64,000 nt of DNA from [Phialemoniopsis] sp. UDSM-2020. Taxonomy: Eukaryota; Ascomycota; Sordariomycetes; Thyridiales; Thyridiaceae. The stretch covers positions 3,162,001 through 3,226,000 of the forward strand of contig JAEILZ010000004.1 of assembly GCA_018873225.1 (NCBI GenBank). The letters are read 5' to 3'. The notes beneath the pieces are model-generated. The model saw only the letters and a program-made list of their open reading frames with translations. It did not search any database and was not told the origin of the DNA. Position numbers and translations under genes: made by a program. Shown one piece after another: positions 10,667 through 21,802 of the stretch (the first letter of the stretch is position 1; each line of letters starts with the position of its first letter).

Positions 10667-12565
10667 CTAAGAAAGGATTGCCCCACCACTGATACTACCA
10701 CCAACTTCTGGCACTTTCAAAATGCCTTCCTTCACCAGATCAATAGCCAGTTTGGCCAGCAATCCATCACAGCCCTTGGCCGCCAGTATGCCCACAGCCA
10801 CTGGCAACTTCTCGTCATGATTTGTCAAGCTGCTGAAGCTCGACACCTCGCCAACCGGGAAGACAAAGTCGGGACAGCCCGAGAAGACGGACACACGGGC
10901 CGTCGAGAAGCCTGTGAACGGCGTCGGAGGCGCAATGTCGTATCGATTCCGCGGCATCTGCGTCCCAACCTTGCCGGCGTATAGGATAAGGCCAGATGAG
11001 CACTGCAGGACGTCATCGACCGGAGGCAAGATCTGCTCATTGAACCAGTCCATGAACATGGTCTTGTTCTGCAGGGCCTCGTCCCACGAGTAGTTGGCAG
11101 CCCATACCCATCGCGCAACTGGACCCGGGTTGACGAAAGGTCGACGCCCGTCAAACTGAGCACCGTAATCGGCGTAGAAGCGTTTGACCATAGCATCTTG
11201 GCCCTTGCCGGTGAGAACTGGGTACGTGATGTTGAATGTGTCGGTGAAGTCAAGATGGGCGTTAGGGTTCGCGTCGCTTTCGGCCCAACACTTGGCTATG
11301 TCTAGGGTGCTGACGTTGCCGCCTATCAACTTGGCCAGTGAGGATGCGAAGTTGTTGAGCAGCCTCCCAGCCTCTGTGCTAGTGTTTGGATACGCTACTG
11401 TCATAATACGAGTGGGGTACTTCGGCTGTGTTCCCGACAGAGAAGAATAGTTTGACCCGTATAATACGGCTTGTACCCGATCCCAGAGTACCGGGTTGCG
11501 AACCAGGAAGCCCACAGTATCCAGGGGCTCGGAAAGCGGCATGACGTGATCCAAGTTGACAAGTCCGTGCGATGCCCTGTTACCGAAGACGCCGTTGACG
11601 CCCGCAGGGCTCCGGATACTGCCACCCGTGTCGGTGCCGACGGCGGCATCGAGCCAACTGTACGAGGCGACAGAAGCACCAGCGCCGGAGCTCGACGAGG
11701 ACGCATCCTGGTAGCCATCGCCCCGGGGATTGAAAGGGGCGTGGTAATCTACCCAGTCGACAGTGGCAACCTCACTTGTCGCAAACTGTGACACCTTCTG
11801 GGTGCCTACAATAACGGCGCCGGCCTCGATGAGCCGTGAGATGGCCGTCCCTGTAACATTGTTGGGCGGGTACAAGTGATACCAAGCCCTGTTACCGTTG
11901 GACTGTTTGACACCCGCAAGCGAGAAGATGTCCTTGACGGCGATGCGAACACCTGAAAGAGGCTTGGCCACTGAAGGTTCATAGTACAACCGCGAGGGCA
12001 CGCCGATGGTCTGCGTAGCTGAGCCGGGGATCTTGGCCGAGAGGACCTGGAAAGTACCGTCATTATTGGCTACCAACGCTTCAGTGAATGCGCCAGCAAA
12101 GTCGTCGTAGAGCCGGAATGCTTGATGTAGACTGCTGGTTGCCTTGTGCAGGAAGTATGGGCCTTTGGGAAGCTTGGACGGTGTAGTGTAGCTGACCACT
12201 GTTGCAGACCTATTGCGGTTTATATGCAATCCTTGAATACTTGCAACTGCCAAATTGTCTGTTTCGTTGAGAAGTAGTTTTGCGAATTCGGACTGAAACA
12301 CATCATCGGTCCTACTCCACGTCGAAAAGATGTCAACAAGATCATCTGACTGTGTCCCAGCTGGCAAGACGGAGACAGGTATGAACCCAAAAGCTGCATT
12401 GATACCATCGAGAGAATTCAGCTGTAGGGAGATATTGGCAAACGTGTGAGGACTGATGTAATACGGTATGCTGTTCAACACGACAGTTGAGCCGGTCGAT
12501 ACGAATTGGGCCGCACAAAGGGGCAACACCGCCAAAGAAGCGATACATCTACTAGACAAGACCAT
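10667..12565 (-). CDS. Secreted amidase-signature protein, 632 aa
   Basis: This is a single-exon amidase-signature hydrolase cleaving C-N amide bonds. The ATG at 12565 is chosen because it starts directly with a hydrophobic signal peptide (MVLSSRCIASLAVLPLCAA); a longer frame starting at 12640 would bury it. The Ser-cisSer-Lys triad is visible: Lys in AVKDIFSLAGV, the SSSSGAGAS segment, and GTDTGGSIRSPAG with the nucleophile Ser. About 200 residues precede the catalytic core, a length seen in fungal amidases with an extra N-terminal domain. Many N-x-S/T sites fit secretion. Its 3' end faces the GH31 gene, and the following minus-strand genes are amine oxidases, suggesting nitrogen scavenging. 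Substrate is unknown. Confidence 0.9.
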   Translation of the reverse strand: MVLSSRCIASLAVLPLCAAQFVSTGSTVVLNSIPYYISPHTFANISLQLNSLDGINAAFGFIPVSVLPAGTQSDDLVDIFSTWSRTDDVFQSEFAKLLLNETDNLAVASIQGLHINRNRSATVVSYTTPSKLPKGPYFLHKATSSLHQAFRLYDDFAGAFTEALVANNDGTFQVLSAKIPGSATQTIGVPSRLYYEPSVAKPLSGVRIAVKDIFSLAGVKQSNGNRAWYHLYPPNNVTGTAISRLIEAGAVIVGTQKVSQFATSEVATVDWVDYHAPFNPRGDGYQDASSSSSGAGASVASYSWLDAAVGTDTGGSIRSPAGVNGVFGNRASHGLVNLDHVMPLSEPLDTVGFLVRNPVLWDRVQAVLYGSNYSSLSGTQPKYPTRIMTVAYPNTSTEAGRLLNNFASSLAKLIGGNVSTLDIAKCWAESDANPNAHLDFTDTFNITYPVLTGKGQDAMVKRFYADYGAQFDGRRPFVNPGPVARWVWAANYSWDEALQNKTMFMDWFNEQILPPVDDVLQCSSGLILYAGKVGTQMPRNRYDIAPPTPFTGFSTARVSVFSGCPDFVFPVGEVSSFSSLTNHDEKLPVAVGILAAKGCDGLLAKLAIDLVKEGILKVPEVGGSISGGAILS

Positions 12566-13007
12566 CTTCGCAGCTGATAGCTTCGGGCAACTGTGCCAAC
12601 ACAGACAGGAGGTAGGGTCATACGGCGTAAAGGATGCCACATAAGGCAGGACAGTAACAACTCAACTGGTTATGTTTTGGTACATACTGCTCGTCGTGAC
12701 CAACCTATTCAGATGGATATGCGGAGATATCCCTCAAGGTACCAAGGCCCACCAACGTTGCATATCATGTAGACTCCACAGTGACATGGCAAGGTCGCTT
12801 CTGGCGTTGATTTTCAAGGACATCCCTCGGCCCCACACAACCTTGTTGGCGGGCGATGTGCCGAAGCTAACAAGGAGTAGCTTAAGCTGACTGCAGCACG
12901 ACGATCAAGCGGCCAAACAGGTTGCCCCGACAGAGGATGTACATGGTAAAGGCAATGGTACAGACTTTCAAAGTACCTAGTCGAAGCTACTCTTATTTAG
13001 AAATGAC
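12566..13007. other. Intergenic, amidase promoter
   Basis: This 440-bp gap lies between the amidase start and the 3' end of the flavin oxidoreductase gene. A GATA core (TGATAG) is present close to the amidase start, which could suit nitrogen control, but one match is weak. Nothing else is recognised. Confidence 0.4.
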
Positions 13008-14881
13008 CTACGCGCCCCGACCCTGCAAGTTTCTGGGTCCTGCAGGGCCCTCCTCCAGCCCGTTGCCCCTCGGTTTGTCATCGCGCCAACGCCAGTGGGG
13101 ATACATGGGTGATGTGCTCTGGGCACCGTTCTCGAAAATGTCCGCGGCGTGCTGCATCATGCAGCTCGGATTTAGTACCTGTCTGAGAAAAATAAAATGT
13201 GCGCGTGGGGGTCATACCTTTCCGAGGACGGGGAGGAACTTCGCTCCGTGTCCGCTCCCGCCAGTGCACACAAACACCGATCGGTCGGCGTAAGTCGGGA
13301 CATAATCGATCTAGCGTAGAGACTGTGGTAAGTATTGCGGTCTCACTGACTCCGTTACAAGAGCATAGTGTAGGTAGCTTACAAGGAACGAGTTGTCCAG
13401 GGTATCAGTGTACCAACAGAGCTTGGTGGAATGGAATGGTCTATCCGTAAGCTCGGGGAGAAAGATGGACACAAACTGTCGAACCGCATCAATTGCAGGC
13501 TCAGGAAGTGACTCGGACTGTGCTGATGGCAGAGGAATCGACCATTGGCCGTCCTGCGTGAACGGGGTGCCTTCAGGCGCTGGCACAAAGTTTGTGAACT
13601 AGCCAGATGTTGACTTGGTAAGGGTTTGATCGGAATAGGTGTTAAGGGGTGGTGACTGACCTTGATACCTCTGTAACCAATCTTGATGAGTCCTTCCTCA
13701 GTCCTGGGAAACACATATACACTGCCCGTGTCTTTGCCATTCTTGTTTCTTGGTGTGCTTTTCCACGTTAAGACGAGGAATTTCTCTGGGGAGTATTTCT
13801 CCCATAGCTCTTTCTCAGACCTGTCGATCTTGAACGTGGCGATACTGCCTCCGGATGACTCGAGGTGGTACGACAAGTCAGGAAGAATCTGACTTGAGAA
13901 CGATCCAGCTGGATGAAAATTTAGCAAGTCAAAGAGTACCATCCGGAGGAAAGCTTACCCGCAATAACGACAGTATCGCCTTGGTGAACTACGCCATCTT
14001 CCGTCTTGATACCGACAACTTTGCGTGCACTGCTGTTTCCGGGGCTTGGACCATCATCATGAAAGACCAAAGACTCGCACCGTCCTGCCTTTTGCCCAAG
14101 CACAAACTTCACGCCGCTGGACAACGCCTTGTCTTGAAGGTAGGCGCAGGCTTCGCTACACTTGACAAAGCCCGACAATGAGTCCAATACGGCTTCGAAG
14201 GACTTGTCTTTCTCACCTGGGATGCCAAAATCAAGCAATTTGGAGCTCCAGCCAAGTTTAGTAGCACGCTCGATATCGTCATGCTCACTCTTCACAAATT
14301 GCGCAGGGCGAAGACCATCTCTCTCCATGCTTGCAAGAGTCTCCTTCTCCAGCGACCCCAGCTCGTCAGATGGCTGGACCCGTAGCATGCCACAGCCAAC
14401 GAAGAGTTCGCTGCCGTGGTCCTTGTTCATTTTCAGCCATTTATCGCGACTTTCCAGCGCCAAACGCTGGTAATGGATCTTGGTTCCATACGAAGGCCGC
14501 AGCTTTGAGCACGTAAAAGTATCAGTAACACGACAAGCCCTGCGAGTCAAGGCTCCCTGGGGACCTCTCGGGACTTACAATCTTGTTCTGGTCTACCGAC
14601 GCTGCTTGGCCATTGAGAGCGTGATCTGGGTCGTACTTGGACCGGCTGTAATCACATTGATCGACGACCGTGACTTTGTAGCCTATTCGTGCCGTCAGCG
14701 ATTGTTATGGTGCGTAAGACGTATTTTAACCATGTAATGACCTTTCAGCCGCAATGATAGAGCCAGCGACAATCCAAAAATTCCCGCTAAAGCACGAGGT
14801 CAGAACCGTAAGAAGGACTTTTGAAGCAGCTTGGCACATACCACCAACGACGATGACAGTCCTAGGTCTAGGTTGAGACAT
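13008..14881 (-). CDS. FAD-dependent amine oxidase, fructosyl-amino-acid oxidase type, 477 aa
   Basis: This flavoenzyme of the sarcosine/fructosyl-amine oxidase family oxidises secondary amines or Amadori products. Eight exons were joined, all in phase: 14842-14881, 14742-14786, 14579-14682, 13959-14502, 13661-13908, 13383-13598, 13218-13310, 13008-13151. The Rossmann motif [19 protein letters not shown] spans the first two introns. [14 protein letters not shown] is typical of the family. CWYTDTLDN near residue 388 holds the likely covalent-FAD Cys, and [15 protein letters not shown] is the conserved C-terminal FAD-binding segment. One donor is weak (GTCATT at 14741). No signal peptide or clear peroxisomal tripeptide was seen. 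It sits between an amidase and an L-amino-acid oxidase on the same strand. Confidence 0.88.
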
Positions 14882-15154
14882 TGTGTTGCGGTGCGACTTC
14901 TGATGCGCCGTGGTGACCAGGCTTGTTTGGAAGTGAATTATTCAGGCGAATGACAGAAACAATTCGTTGGAGTAGGGCAGAGAATGGAAAAGGATATAAC
15001 TCGGAAGTCCGAAGTACCAGCTTGACCATATGGTGGAGTTAGTCTATTTTAAGACTGGGCGGCTTGCTGAGATTGGCACATGAGACTGGACCATCGCGCC
15101 ACGGAAAAGTAGCTCGTAATTGCTATTTCAACAACATTCCATCACTTATTGACG

Positions 15155-16678
15155 CTACCAACCACAAACGTCCCAATAATTTGACTCAACCTTGACTCCA
15201 TGTTCGATAGCCACCTTGGCAATGTCTGTCCGTGCTATATGACCCCAAGTTTCCGCACAATCGTGGTAAACAAGACGGATGAGCGTCAACTCTGGTGTCC
15301 ATGATTTCCACTTCGCAGACCAGTCCCGGAGATGGCTTGCGCAGTCATTGTAAGCGAGGATGCGGCCTTCGTTTCCCCAGATATCATCAGTGATGATCAG
15401 GCATTTAAGAGTCCTGGGCAGGACCTGATCCAGTGACCTGCATCGCATGAGGCAGAGGAACGGAACCTGGAGCGACTCTAGGTCGCTGATGTTGCATATG
15501 CCGTTCAATGACCCTCGCAAGGCAATTCTTGGGGCGCTTGGGGTGTGAAAAGAAGAATATCGAGGATCGGTCCATCTTTTACACACTGTGACTCGCATTG
15601 TAAGCGACTTGAGGGTCCTTGGAGCACATGACAGCGCTCCGGCTATATCATCCAAGTCGAGCACTCCCATCACGGCCAACTCCACCCTTGGATAGAGGCA
15701 TGCCCACTCGAGGCTCTGGAGATTCCTACACCTGGACAAGACACTGCTGAGCTGGCGTCCGTTTTGGCTGTATACCGTCAGATCTGTAAGGTGATCAGGC
15801 CGAGGAGGGGCATTGTTGGGCCATGTCAAGGCTTCGCGTTGATCTGTATATGTGGAGATGTGCTTCACCGCAGGCAAGTAATAGAGCGCCGCCATGCAGG
15901 TGGCATCGCTATCATTGAAGAAGCGAGGCAGGGTCTCGTCGAGAACATCGAACGACACATCTTGTAAGCGCTCGAATCTGGGTAGATCTGGACAAATCGG
16001 AGCACACAGCGCCGATCGTAACATCATGCCGACGAGATCGGTCGTCTTTGCGAAGTTGTGTTCTACAAGGAGTCGCTTGATATTGGGCAGCCGAGACAGT
16101 AGTACAGCGAGAAGCGCATCCATGAAACCAGACTTCACACGCGATATCCATAGGCGGACGTAGGGGACGGCTATGGCGTGAAGGAAATCCACGGCAGGGG
16201 CGACTTCGTCTCTCGTGACGGGGATCTTGGTTGTTCTCTTGTTGGGATGTTGCATCGGTAGATCGGTTCCTAGGAGTCTGACTTCTTGTACATATTCTCC
16301 TAGCTCAGGGCGCGACAATACGGTCCTAAGAAAGAGCGTGATCGGCGGTTTGCTGTTCTCCATGTCCCATCTCCATTCAATCCTACAGTAGAGCATGTGT
16401 GCCGTCAATGCATTGAGGGCTTTGCAAGCCAGTGCCAAGGTACGGAGATCGGATCTGTCCAGATGGTCGAGGATCATTCGAACGATTTCTTCGGGTAATT
16501 TGACAAACATGTTGCCTCGCCCCTCGTGGAGATTGTTGGCCGGGGTGCCCATTCGGTTTGCAGCATGTAGTAGATGGTCTCCGATCTCCAGCAGTTGTTT
16601 GTTTGTTGCATCAAGTTCAATGTTGGTCCAGGTCAGCCCTAAAATTAACCCCACTATGTCCCCCGCTGACAGGGGCAA
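15155..16678 (-). CDS. F-box domain protein, 507 aa
   Basis: An N-terminal F-box (about residues 57-100, starting FVKLPEEIVRMILDHL) is followed by a long region with leucine-rich, loosely repeated strands typical of fungal F-box proteins. Such proteins recruit substrates to SCF ubiquitin ligases through Skp1. The start is uncertain: the first 42 residues could be untranslated, with in-frame Met codons just before the F-box. No specific orthologue is recognised. It lies between two flavin oxidase genes on the same strand. Confidence 0.75.
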   Translation of the reverse strand: MPLSAGDIVGLILGLTWTNIELDATNKQLLEIGDHLLHAANRMGTPANNLHEGRGNMFVKLPEEIVRMILDHLDRSDLRTLALACKALNALTAHMLYCRIEWRWDMENSKPPITLFLRTVLSRPELGEYVQEVRLLGTDLPMQHPNKRTTKIPVTRDEVAPAVDFLHAIAVPYVRLWISRVKSGFMDALLAVLLSRLPNIKRLLVEHNFAKTTDLVGMMLRSALCAPICPDLPRFERLQDVSFDVLDETLPRFFNDSDATCMAALYYLPAVKHISTYTDQREALTWPNNAPPRPDHLTDLTVYSQNGRQLSSVLSRCRNLQSLEWACLYPRVELAVMGVLDLDDIAGALSCAPRTLKSLTMRVTVCKRWTDPRYSSFHTPSAPRIALRGSLNGICNISDLESLQVPFLCLMRCRSLDQVLPRTLKCLIITDDIWGNEGRILAYNDCASHLRDWSAKWKSWTPELTLIRLVYHDCAETWGHIARTDIAKVAIEHGVKVESNYWDVCGW

Positions 16679-16856
16679 CTACCGTACTGGGCACGTCAAC
16701 GACCAAGTGCAGGAGCGAATTGAGTGGTATTGAGGTCTTTACCATGACGACATGAAACATGCTACTATCTACTTAGTAAGAAATGTCTTTGTCGAAACAT
16801 TGGAACGGACAGTTGCAAACGGCAGAATCGGATGTAGAAATCTCAAGGTGACATGC

Positions 16857-18641
16857 CTACTCATCCCCATTTCCATGTATCCACCGCCCCATCCACCGCT
16901 GGTTCAGCTCCTTCGCCTCATCGATCAGCCCAACCTCAAGCAGCAGCTGCACCGCGCCGCGCACAGCCGAGTACAGCGAGGAGCTGACCCAAGCGTGCGT
17001 GGGAGCCGTGTGCTCGCCGATGACAATGACATTGGACTCGGTCCGGTGGTACGCCGGGATGAACAGCGCGTGCTGCCCGACGTCCGGGCGCGTCCATGCC
17101 GTCGCGATGAACGGCTCGTCGAGCCAGCACAGGCGCTCGTAGTCGCCCGTGTACAAGTCGCGCACCCCTTCGCCGTGCAGCGAGGCGATGGCGTCGAGCA
17201 CGATGCCGACGTGTTCTTCGTCGCTGAGGCTCGCGAAGCGGCTGCTCCAGTCGCCGCCGCGGTAGTGCATGATGAGGCCCGGGCGCCCGGTCTCGTTGAG
17301 CCCGTAAACCGGGTAGTACAGCGCGCCGACGGCGGCGTCGGGGGGCGTCGAGTACCCGCCGAAGATGGGGCGGTCGCCTTGCTCCCAGAAGCGCTCCTGG
17401 AAGAGGAGGGCGACCTTGCAGGCGTCCTTGAAGCGGAGGCCGCGCTCGGCCATGGCCCACGAGAGGGTCGGCGAGAAGGACGGCAGGCTCATCATGCGTG
17501 TCATGGTGAAGGGGACGGCGAGCATGGTGTAGTCGTAGTCTTTCTTCTGGTGAGCCTGTGGCTTAGTCTGGGTTCTGTTGGTGTCGACTTCAACCCAGGA
17601 CACCCTTGTGCCTGTGACATTGCCTTGTTGGTTTTTGATAGCTTCGATCCCCCGGACCTGGCGCTTCAGAGTTAGGCGGTCCTGCACGTGTGGAAAAATG
17701 GCAGTTGAGAAGCGACTAAACCCGCCATCGACACAACGCCACTCCGTCTCCCCGAGGACGCTTTTGCTGCCATCCTGCGCCAGGTTTGAGTTGTGGTGCA
17801 TCTCGTCCCAAAAAACGTCGTAGTCAGTGGCACCGTGGATGGCAGCCGCCACCTCCGGGCTCACGTTCCAGATATTGCGCAGCATGCTTTGCTGGCTGAT
17901 GTCGTCGAGACCTTCTTTCATGACGCGGCCGTGCACTCTCCACACGTCCTGCTGGATTTCTCTGAGCGTCTTCTCGTCCGCGAGAATATTGCTCATCCTC
18001 GCTTTGGCATCCTTGAACTCCTGAGTATCCAGCGGTGCTGGCTTGCCAAGGCTGGAGTTGGCGGCGATCTCAGCACGCGTGGGGATCCTGCCATCTGGAT
18101 GTCTGCCCGTGCCCAGAGCCAGCAGCTCGTTTGGTGAGTGTTGGATCCAGGGGATGAAGTTGACCTGAAGGTTATCTTGGCTGTCTTTGTTCATTTCATT
18201 GAGCCAATCCGCCAACTGAAAGGTCATGGCATGATCGGTGTACTCAAGCGTCGCATTGTCACTCTTGTACTTGATCTTATAGGGAAGACGCATGGGGCCC
18301 ATCTCTGCCCATTCCTGGGTGCCACCGACGTAGAGAGTCCGCAGGCGTCCGCCCACCTGGTGATTGGCCTCAAGTATCTCCCAGTTGTGTACCCCAACAC
18401 TGTCCAGCATCAGGGCAGTAGCGAGGCCGGTAATGCCTGCCCCGACGATGGCGATGGAGGTGTTCTTGGCTTTCTCAACATCTTGAGGATTGGTCGTTGC
18501 ATTGATGGAAGCCACCTCCTCAAACCAGGCACCCAATGCGTCAAAGTCTTTCAGAAGCGGCCTTCGAGCATCGCCAGCCACAAGGCCGGGGCAAAGCCAC
18601 AGGGCGGCCAAGGCGGCGGTGGAAGAGATCTGACAAAGCAT
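16857..18641 (-). CDS. Secreted L-amino-acid oxidase, 594 aa
   Basis: This flavin monoamine-oxidase-fold enzyme is expected to oxidise L-amino acids to keto acids, ammonia and H2O2. It is one exon. A signal peptide of about 22 residues (ending LVAGDA) precedes the mature protein, so it probably acts outside the cell or in the wall. The dinucleotide motif AIVGAGITGLATALML lies near residue 65, ILEANHQVGGRLRT follows, and the C-terminal flavin motif reads VIGEHTAPTHAWV. Length matches fungal secreted L-amino-acid oxidases. Products could supply nitrogen or peroxide. A long antisense frame over its 3' half is a GC-skew shadow. Confidence 0.9.
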   Translation of the reverse strand: MLCQISSTAALAALWLCPGLVAGDARRPLLKDFDALGAWFEEVASINATTNPQDVEKAKNTSIAIVGAGITGLATALMLDSVGVHNWEILEANHQVGGRLRTLYVGGTQEWAEMGPMRLPYKIKYKSDNATLEYTDHAMTFQLADWLNEMNKDSQDNLQVNFIPWIQHSPNELLALGTGRHPDGRIPTRAEIAANSSLGKPAPLDTQEFKDAKARMSNILADEKTLREIQQDVWRVHGRVMKEGLDDISQQSMLRNIWNVSPEVAAAIHGATDYDVFWDEMHHNSNLAQDGSKSVLGETEWRCVDGGFSRFSTAIFPHVQDRLTLKRQVRGIEAIKNQQGNVTGTRVSWVEVDTNRTQTKPQAHQKKDYDYTMLAVPFTMTRMMSLPSFSPTLSWAMAERGLRFKDACKVALLFQERFWEQGDRPIFGGYSTPPDAAVGALYYPVYGLNETGRPGLIMHYRGGDWSSRFASLSDEEHVGIVLDAIASLHGEGVRDLYTGDYERLCWLDEPFIATAWTRPDVGQHALFIPAYHRTESNVIVIGEHTAPTHAWVSSSLYSAVRGAVQLLLEVGLIDEAKELNQRWMGRWIHGNGDE

Positions 18642-19503
18642 GTTGTGAGATGGCTTGGCATGTGATGCATAAGAGCAGGTAGCATTACAACACTCGTGAG
18701 GGTGTGTTCCTCATGTAGCTCACAGAAGTTAAGGAACTGGAGAGGATAGAGTTTGTGATCCGAGATCGGTGAGAACCCTTTTGGTTGAACATGTCGACGT
18801 GGCAAGCCAGCGACCTTGAAGTGGACAATGCTCCATACGCTGATGCACACTGCTCCTGCATCATCTGGTTTCCTTCCAAACCTGGATATCGGTGTAACTG
18901 AGCGATTAAAGCAGCAGTCCATGGTGATCTTGGGTATCCTGGTTCTAGTCGTGGTGATCTTTTCGATAAGATTGATTGCAACGGCCCGCACCTGAGATAC
19001 CTGGTACATGGGTACCTGCGACCAAAGTACCTTGATCGGACTTCTTCGGTTTTACGACAGCTCATGGCGGCATGTCATATGTGCTTACCGAATCTGATTA
19101 CCACATGGAAACGACCGTGGAGTTTTGTTCGATGCAGGGACTGTTTGTGTCTCCGTTTCCACTCTCCTCCTGGCCTATGTCATTCTCTCTCAAGCCTTCA
19201 GGGGTGTCTGGAGAACTACCGCTTGGGGAAGCATTTCGGTATTAGATACTTGCGGACGATTTGGTTTTGGGATTTACGTTCATCACGGCTGCGAGGGTTG
19301 AACTAGGCGTACATTCGAGCCGTCTAGTCCAAAGGGCACCGAGCAGTCACACGGATCCCGTCTTATCTGCATTAACTCCTTCTCTTTTCATTTTCTCCAC
19401 CCGCGAATGAAGAATGACTTTTCTCTATGAACCTCAACTCGATGACTAACTTTTGCGTCTAGCCGAAGTATACAAAAAATCTACTTTACTTTGCATGCAC
19501 GGA
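18642..19503. other. Intergenic, L-amino-acid oxidase promoter
   Basis: This 860-bp gap has no recognisable gene. It includes the upstream region of the L-amino-acid oxidase with a CGATAAG GATA core near 18965, and the 3' flank of the DHA2 transporter. Confidence 0.4.
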
Positions 19504-21802
19504 TCATGCAGCTGCCCCAGACTTTTCTTTGAGCGTTGATTGGCGGCCCTCCTCTTTGAGCTTTTGGTCATCAGCCCGGGTCAGGTCAATATGTGGCATT
19601 AGAAAGAATGCAACGAAGAACGCTGCAGCTGCTAAGCCTGCACCGAGTTCAAAGATGACTCTAAACGACCGCTGGTAGGCCGGCGCGAGGACAGCACTAA
19701 TACGTCGTGCGTCTTCATCTGAGAGCGTGGACAAGTATTGCTGCGGGTTGCGGAGCAGAGACTCTCGCTGCCTCGTGTCCAGGTCCAGATTATTGAGTGA
19801 ACTTTTGACGATGTTGTTTCTGCATCGCTTGGGTCAGCAAGAACTTTGTGGTGGTCCCACCGGCCTCCGTCAGAAAAAGCAGGCGAATGTAACTTACAGG
19901 ATCGTTCCGCAGATTGCAAGCCCAAAAGTGGCACCAAGATTCCGGACAAAGCTGTTGCGTCATGTGTCAGACGCATGAGATATTCGATATTCGAAAATCA
20001 TTGTTACTTACTTTCGGAAAGATGTGACGACAGCCATATCCTTTCGTGGAACTCCTGCCTGGATGGCAACCAAAGCGCTGGTTCGACTGAATTAGCAAAG
20101 TGCATTTTCAGAAGTATTTCGAAGACCTACGGCTGGAGAGTGTTACCAACTCCCACTCCAATGATCAACGAGTAGCCTATCTGCTTGCCTAGACCCGACT
20201 TATCGTCAAGAGTGGACATGAGCCCTAAGCCAACAGCCCAGCATAGCCAGCCGAACAGGATGCACTCGCGGTACCTCCCCACCCAGTGCACGACCAGCCC
20301 AGAGAGGGTGCTGCTCGCAGTCTGCACCAGCGTGATGGGGAGAAGCATGACGCCGGCCCTGGTGGCACCATAGTTGTAGACGAGCTGGTAGAAGGTGGGG
20401 ATGTAGTAGACCTGGACGACAAAGTTCCAGCCATTGATGGCCATGGTGATGCTGGCACCCGTTGTCATGCGGGAGCGGAATATGTCCACTATGACCCAGG
20501 AGCGGGATGAACATCAGTATCATTTGCGCCTCTGAGGAAAGATCGTGGATCTTACAAGGTACCAGCGGATACTTCGGCCCCTTCCACTGCCACAGGACAA
20601 AAGCGACGCAAATGGCGAAACCCACAAGGAGGCTTGCAAGGACGGCTGCCGAGGCCCACGGGTATTCGCCGCCACCCCAGGTCAAACCAAGCATCAGGCT
20701 AGTAGTGCCGGCGAGGGCTAAGGAAATGCCGACAAAGTCAATGGCCCCAAGCTTTCTGCAGTGGGGTGGCATGGGTGGTCAGCCTGTGCCGTATGGGGTT
20801 ATGGATTGGGTGCGACTCACACTCTCCAATCGGCCGTCACCTTCTTCAACGGCATGAAAAACAGTGCGCATAAAGCCGACAGCGCTGTCAAGGGGAGGTT
20901 GAGGCGGAAGATCCAGCGCCAGGAGTCGGGGCCCTTGGAGGACAGAGCGCCGCCGATGACGGGGCCTATTCCATTTGCGAGGGCAGTGACAGCACCCTGC
21001 AGGGCCAAGACTCTGTTGTCAGCACAGGCGCGTGAAAGGGGAAAGTAGACGGAGGAAACATCCGGGAGGGACGGTAGACGAAGGTGTGTGAGAAGAAGTG
21101 GAGAAGTGAGGGACTGACCAAGATTCCTTGATACTTTCCCCTTTCACGGAGGGGGACCACGTCGCTGACAATCATCTGTGCAACTGTCATTAGTCCACCA
21201 CCACCGAGACCGGTGAAGCAGCGGAAGATGATGAGCTGTGTAGCTGTCTGAGCAAGGGACGAAGCCAAGGACCCGAGACCGAAAATGGCCAGGCCAATCA
21301 TAAGGATCACCTTGCGCGACCAGATGTCTGAGAGTCGGCCGTACAAGAGCTGTCCGACAGTGGACGTGCTATGCGGGGGCTGTGGTCAGAGGGAGCTGTC
21401 ATCATCGGAGTGAGTACTACGCACATGAAGTAGCCATTGGCCAGCCAGGAAAGCTGCTGTCCTGCATGCAGGGCATTGCCGACAATGGACAAACTCGCCG
21501 CGAGGGTGGTCTGGTCCATGAGGGCCACAAGGTCGACGCTGGCACACGCCAGGAATATCTGCTCCTAGTCAGCACCTGCGAAAGGATGTCGGGACGCTTG
21601 GGATGTGGTAGCCTACGGTGATGATTTTGCGTTTGGAGACGTAATTCGTCTGCTCATTGAATACCTGGACTGGGCTCTTCTCGCCGGCAGAGTTTGACAC
21701 TTCCATCGTGGACTTTGGAGAGTCATCGATGGCCATACTGCTCGTAATGACACCTCCGGTGGGTTGAGAGGCTTGGGCCTCGGTGCTGCTTGGCTTATCC
21801 AT
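19504..21802 (-). CDS. MFS DHA2-family drug/metabolite exporter, 579 aa, 9 exons
   Basis: This is a 14-helix drug:H+ antiporter-2 transporter of the plasma membrane. Nine exons join in phase: 21617-21802, 21425-21558, 21119-21368, 20821-20996, 20556-20755, 20131-20488, 20012-20077, 19898-19951 and 19504-19819. Family marks include VDLVALMDQTTLAASL in TM1, TSTVGQLLYGRLSD after TM2 (motif A), ILGAVTALANGIGPVIGG in TM5 (motif C) and SFRNFVRNLGATFG near the end. The N-terminal 60 residues are polar and cytoplasmic. It is divergent from the cysteine synthase-rhodanese gene and is not inside an obvious biosynthetic cluster. Substrate unknown. Confidence 0.92.

Noticed and set aside
16752..17675. 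Plus-strand open frame of 307 codons
   Set aside because: It lies antisense to the 3' part of the L-amino-acid oxidase gene, is Arg/Val/Glu-rich from GC-rich codons, and has no domain; it is a shadow frame.
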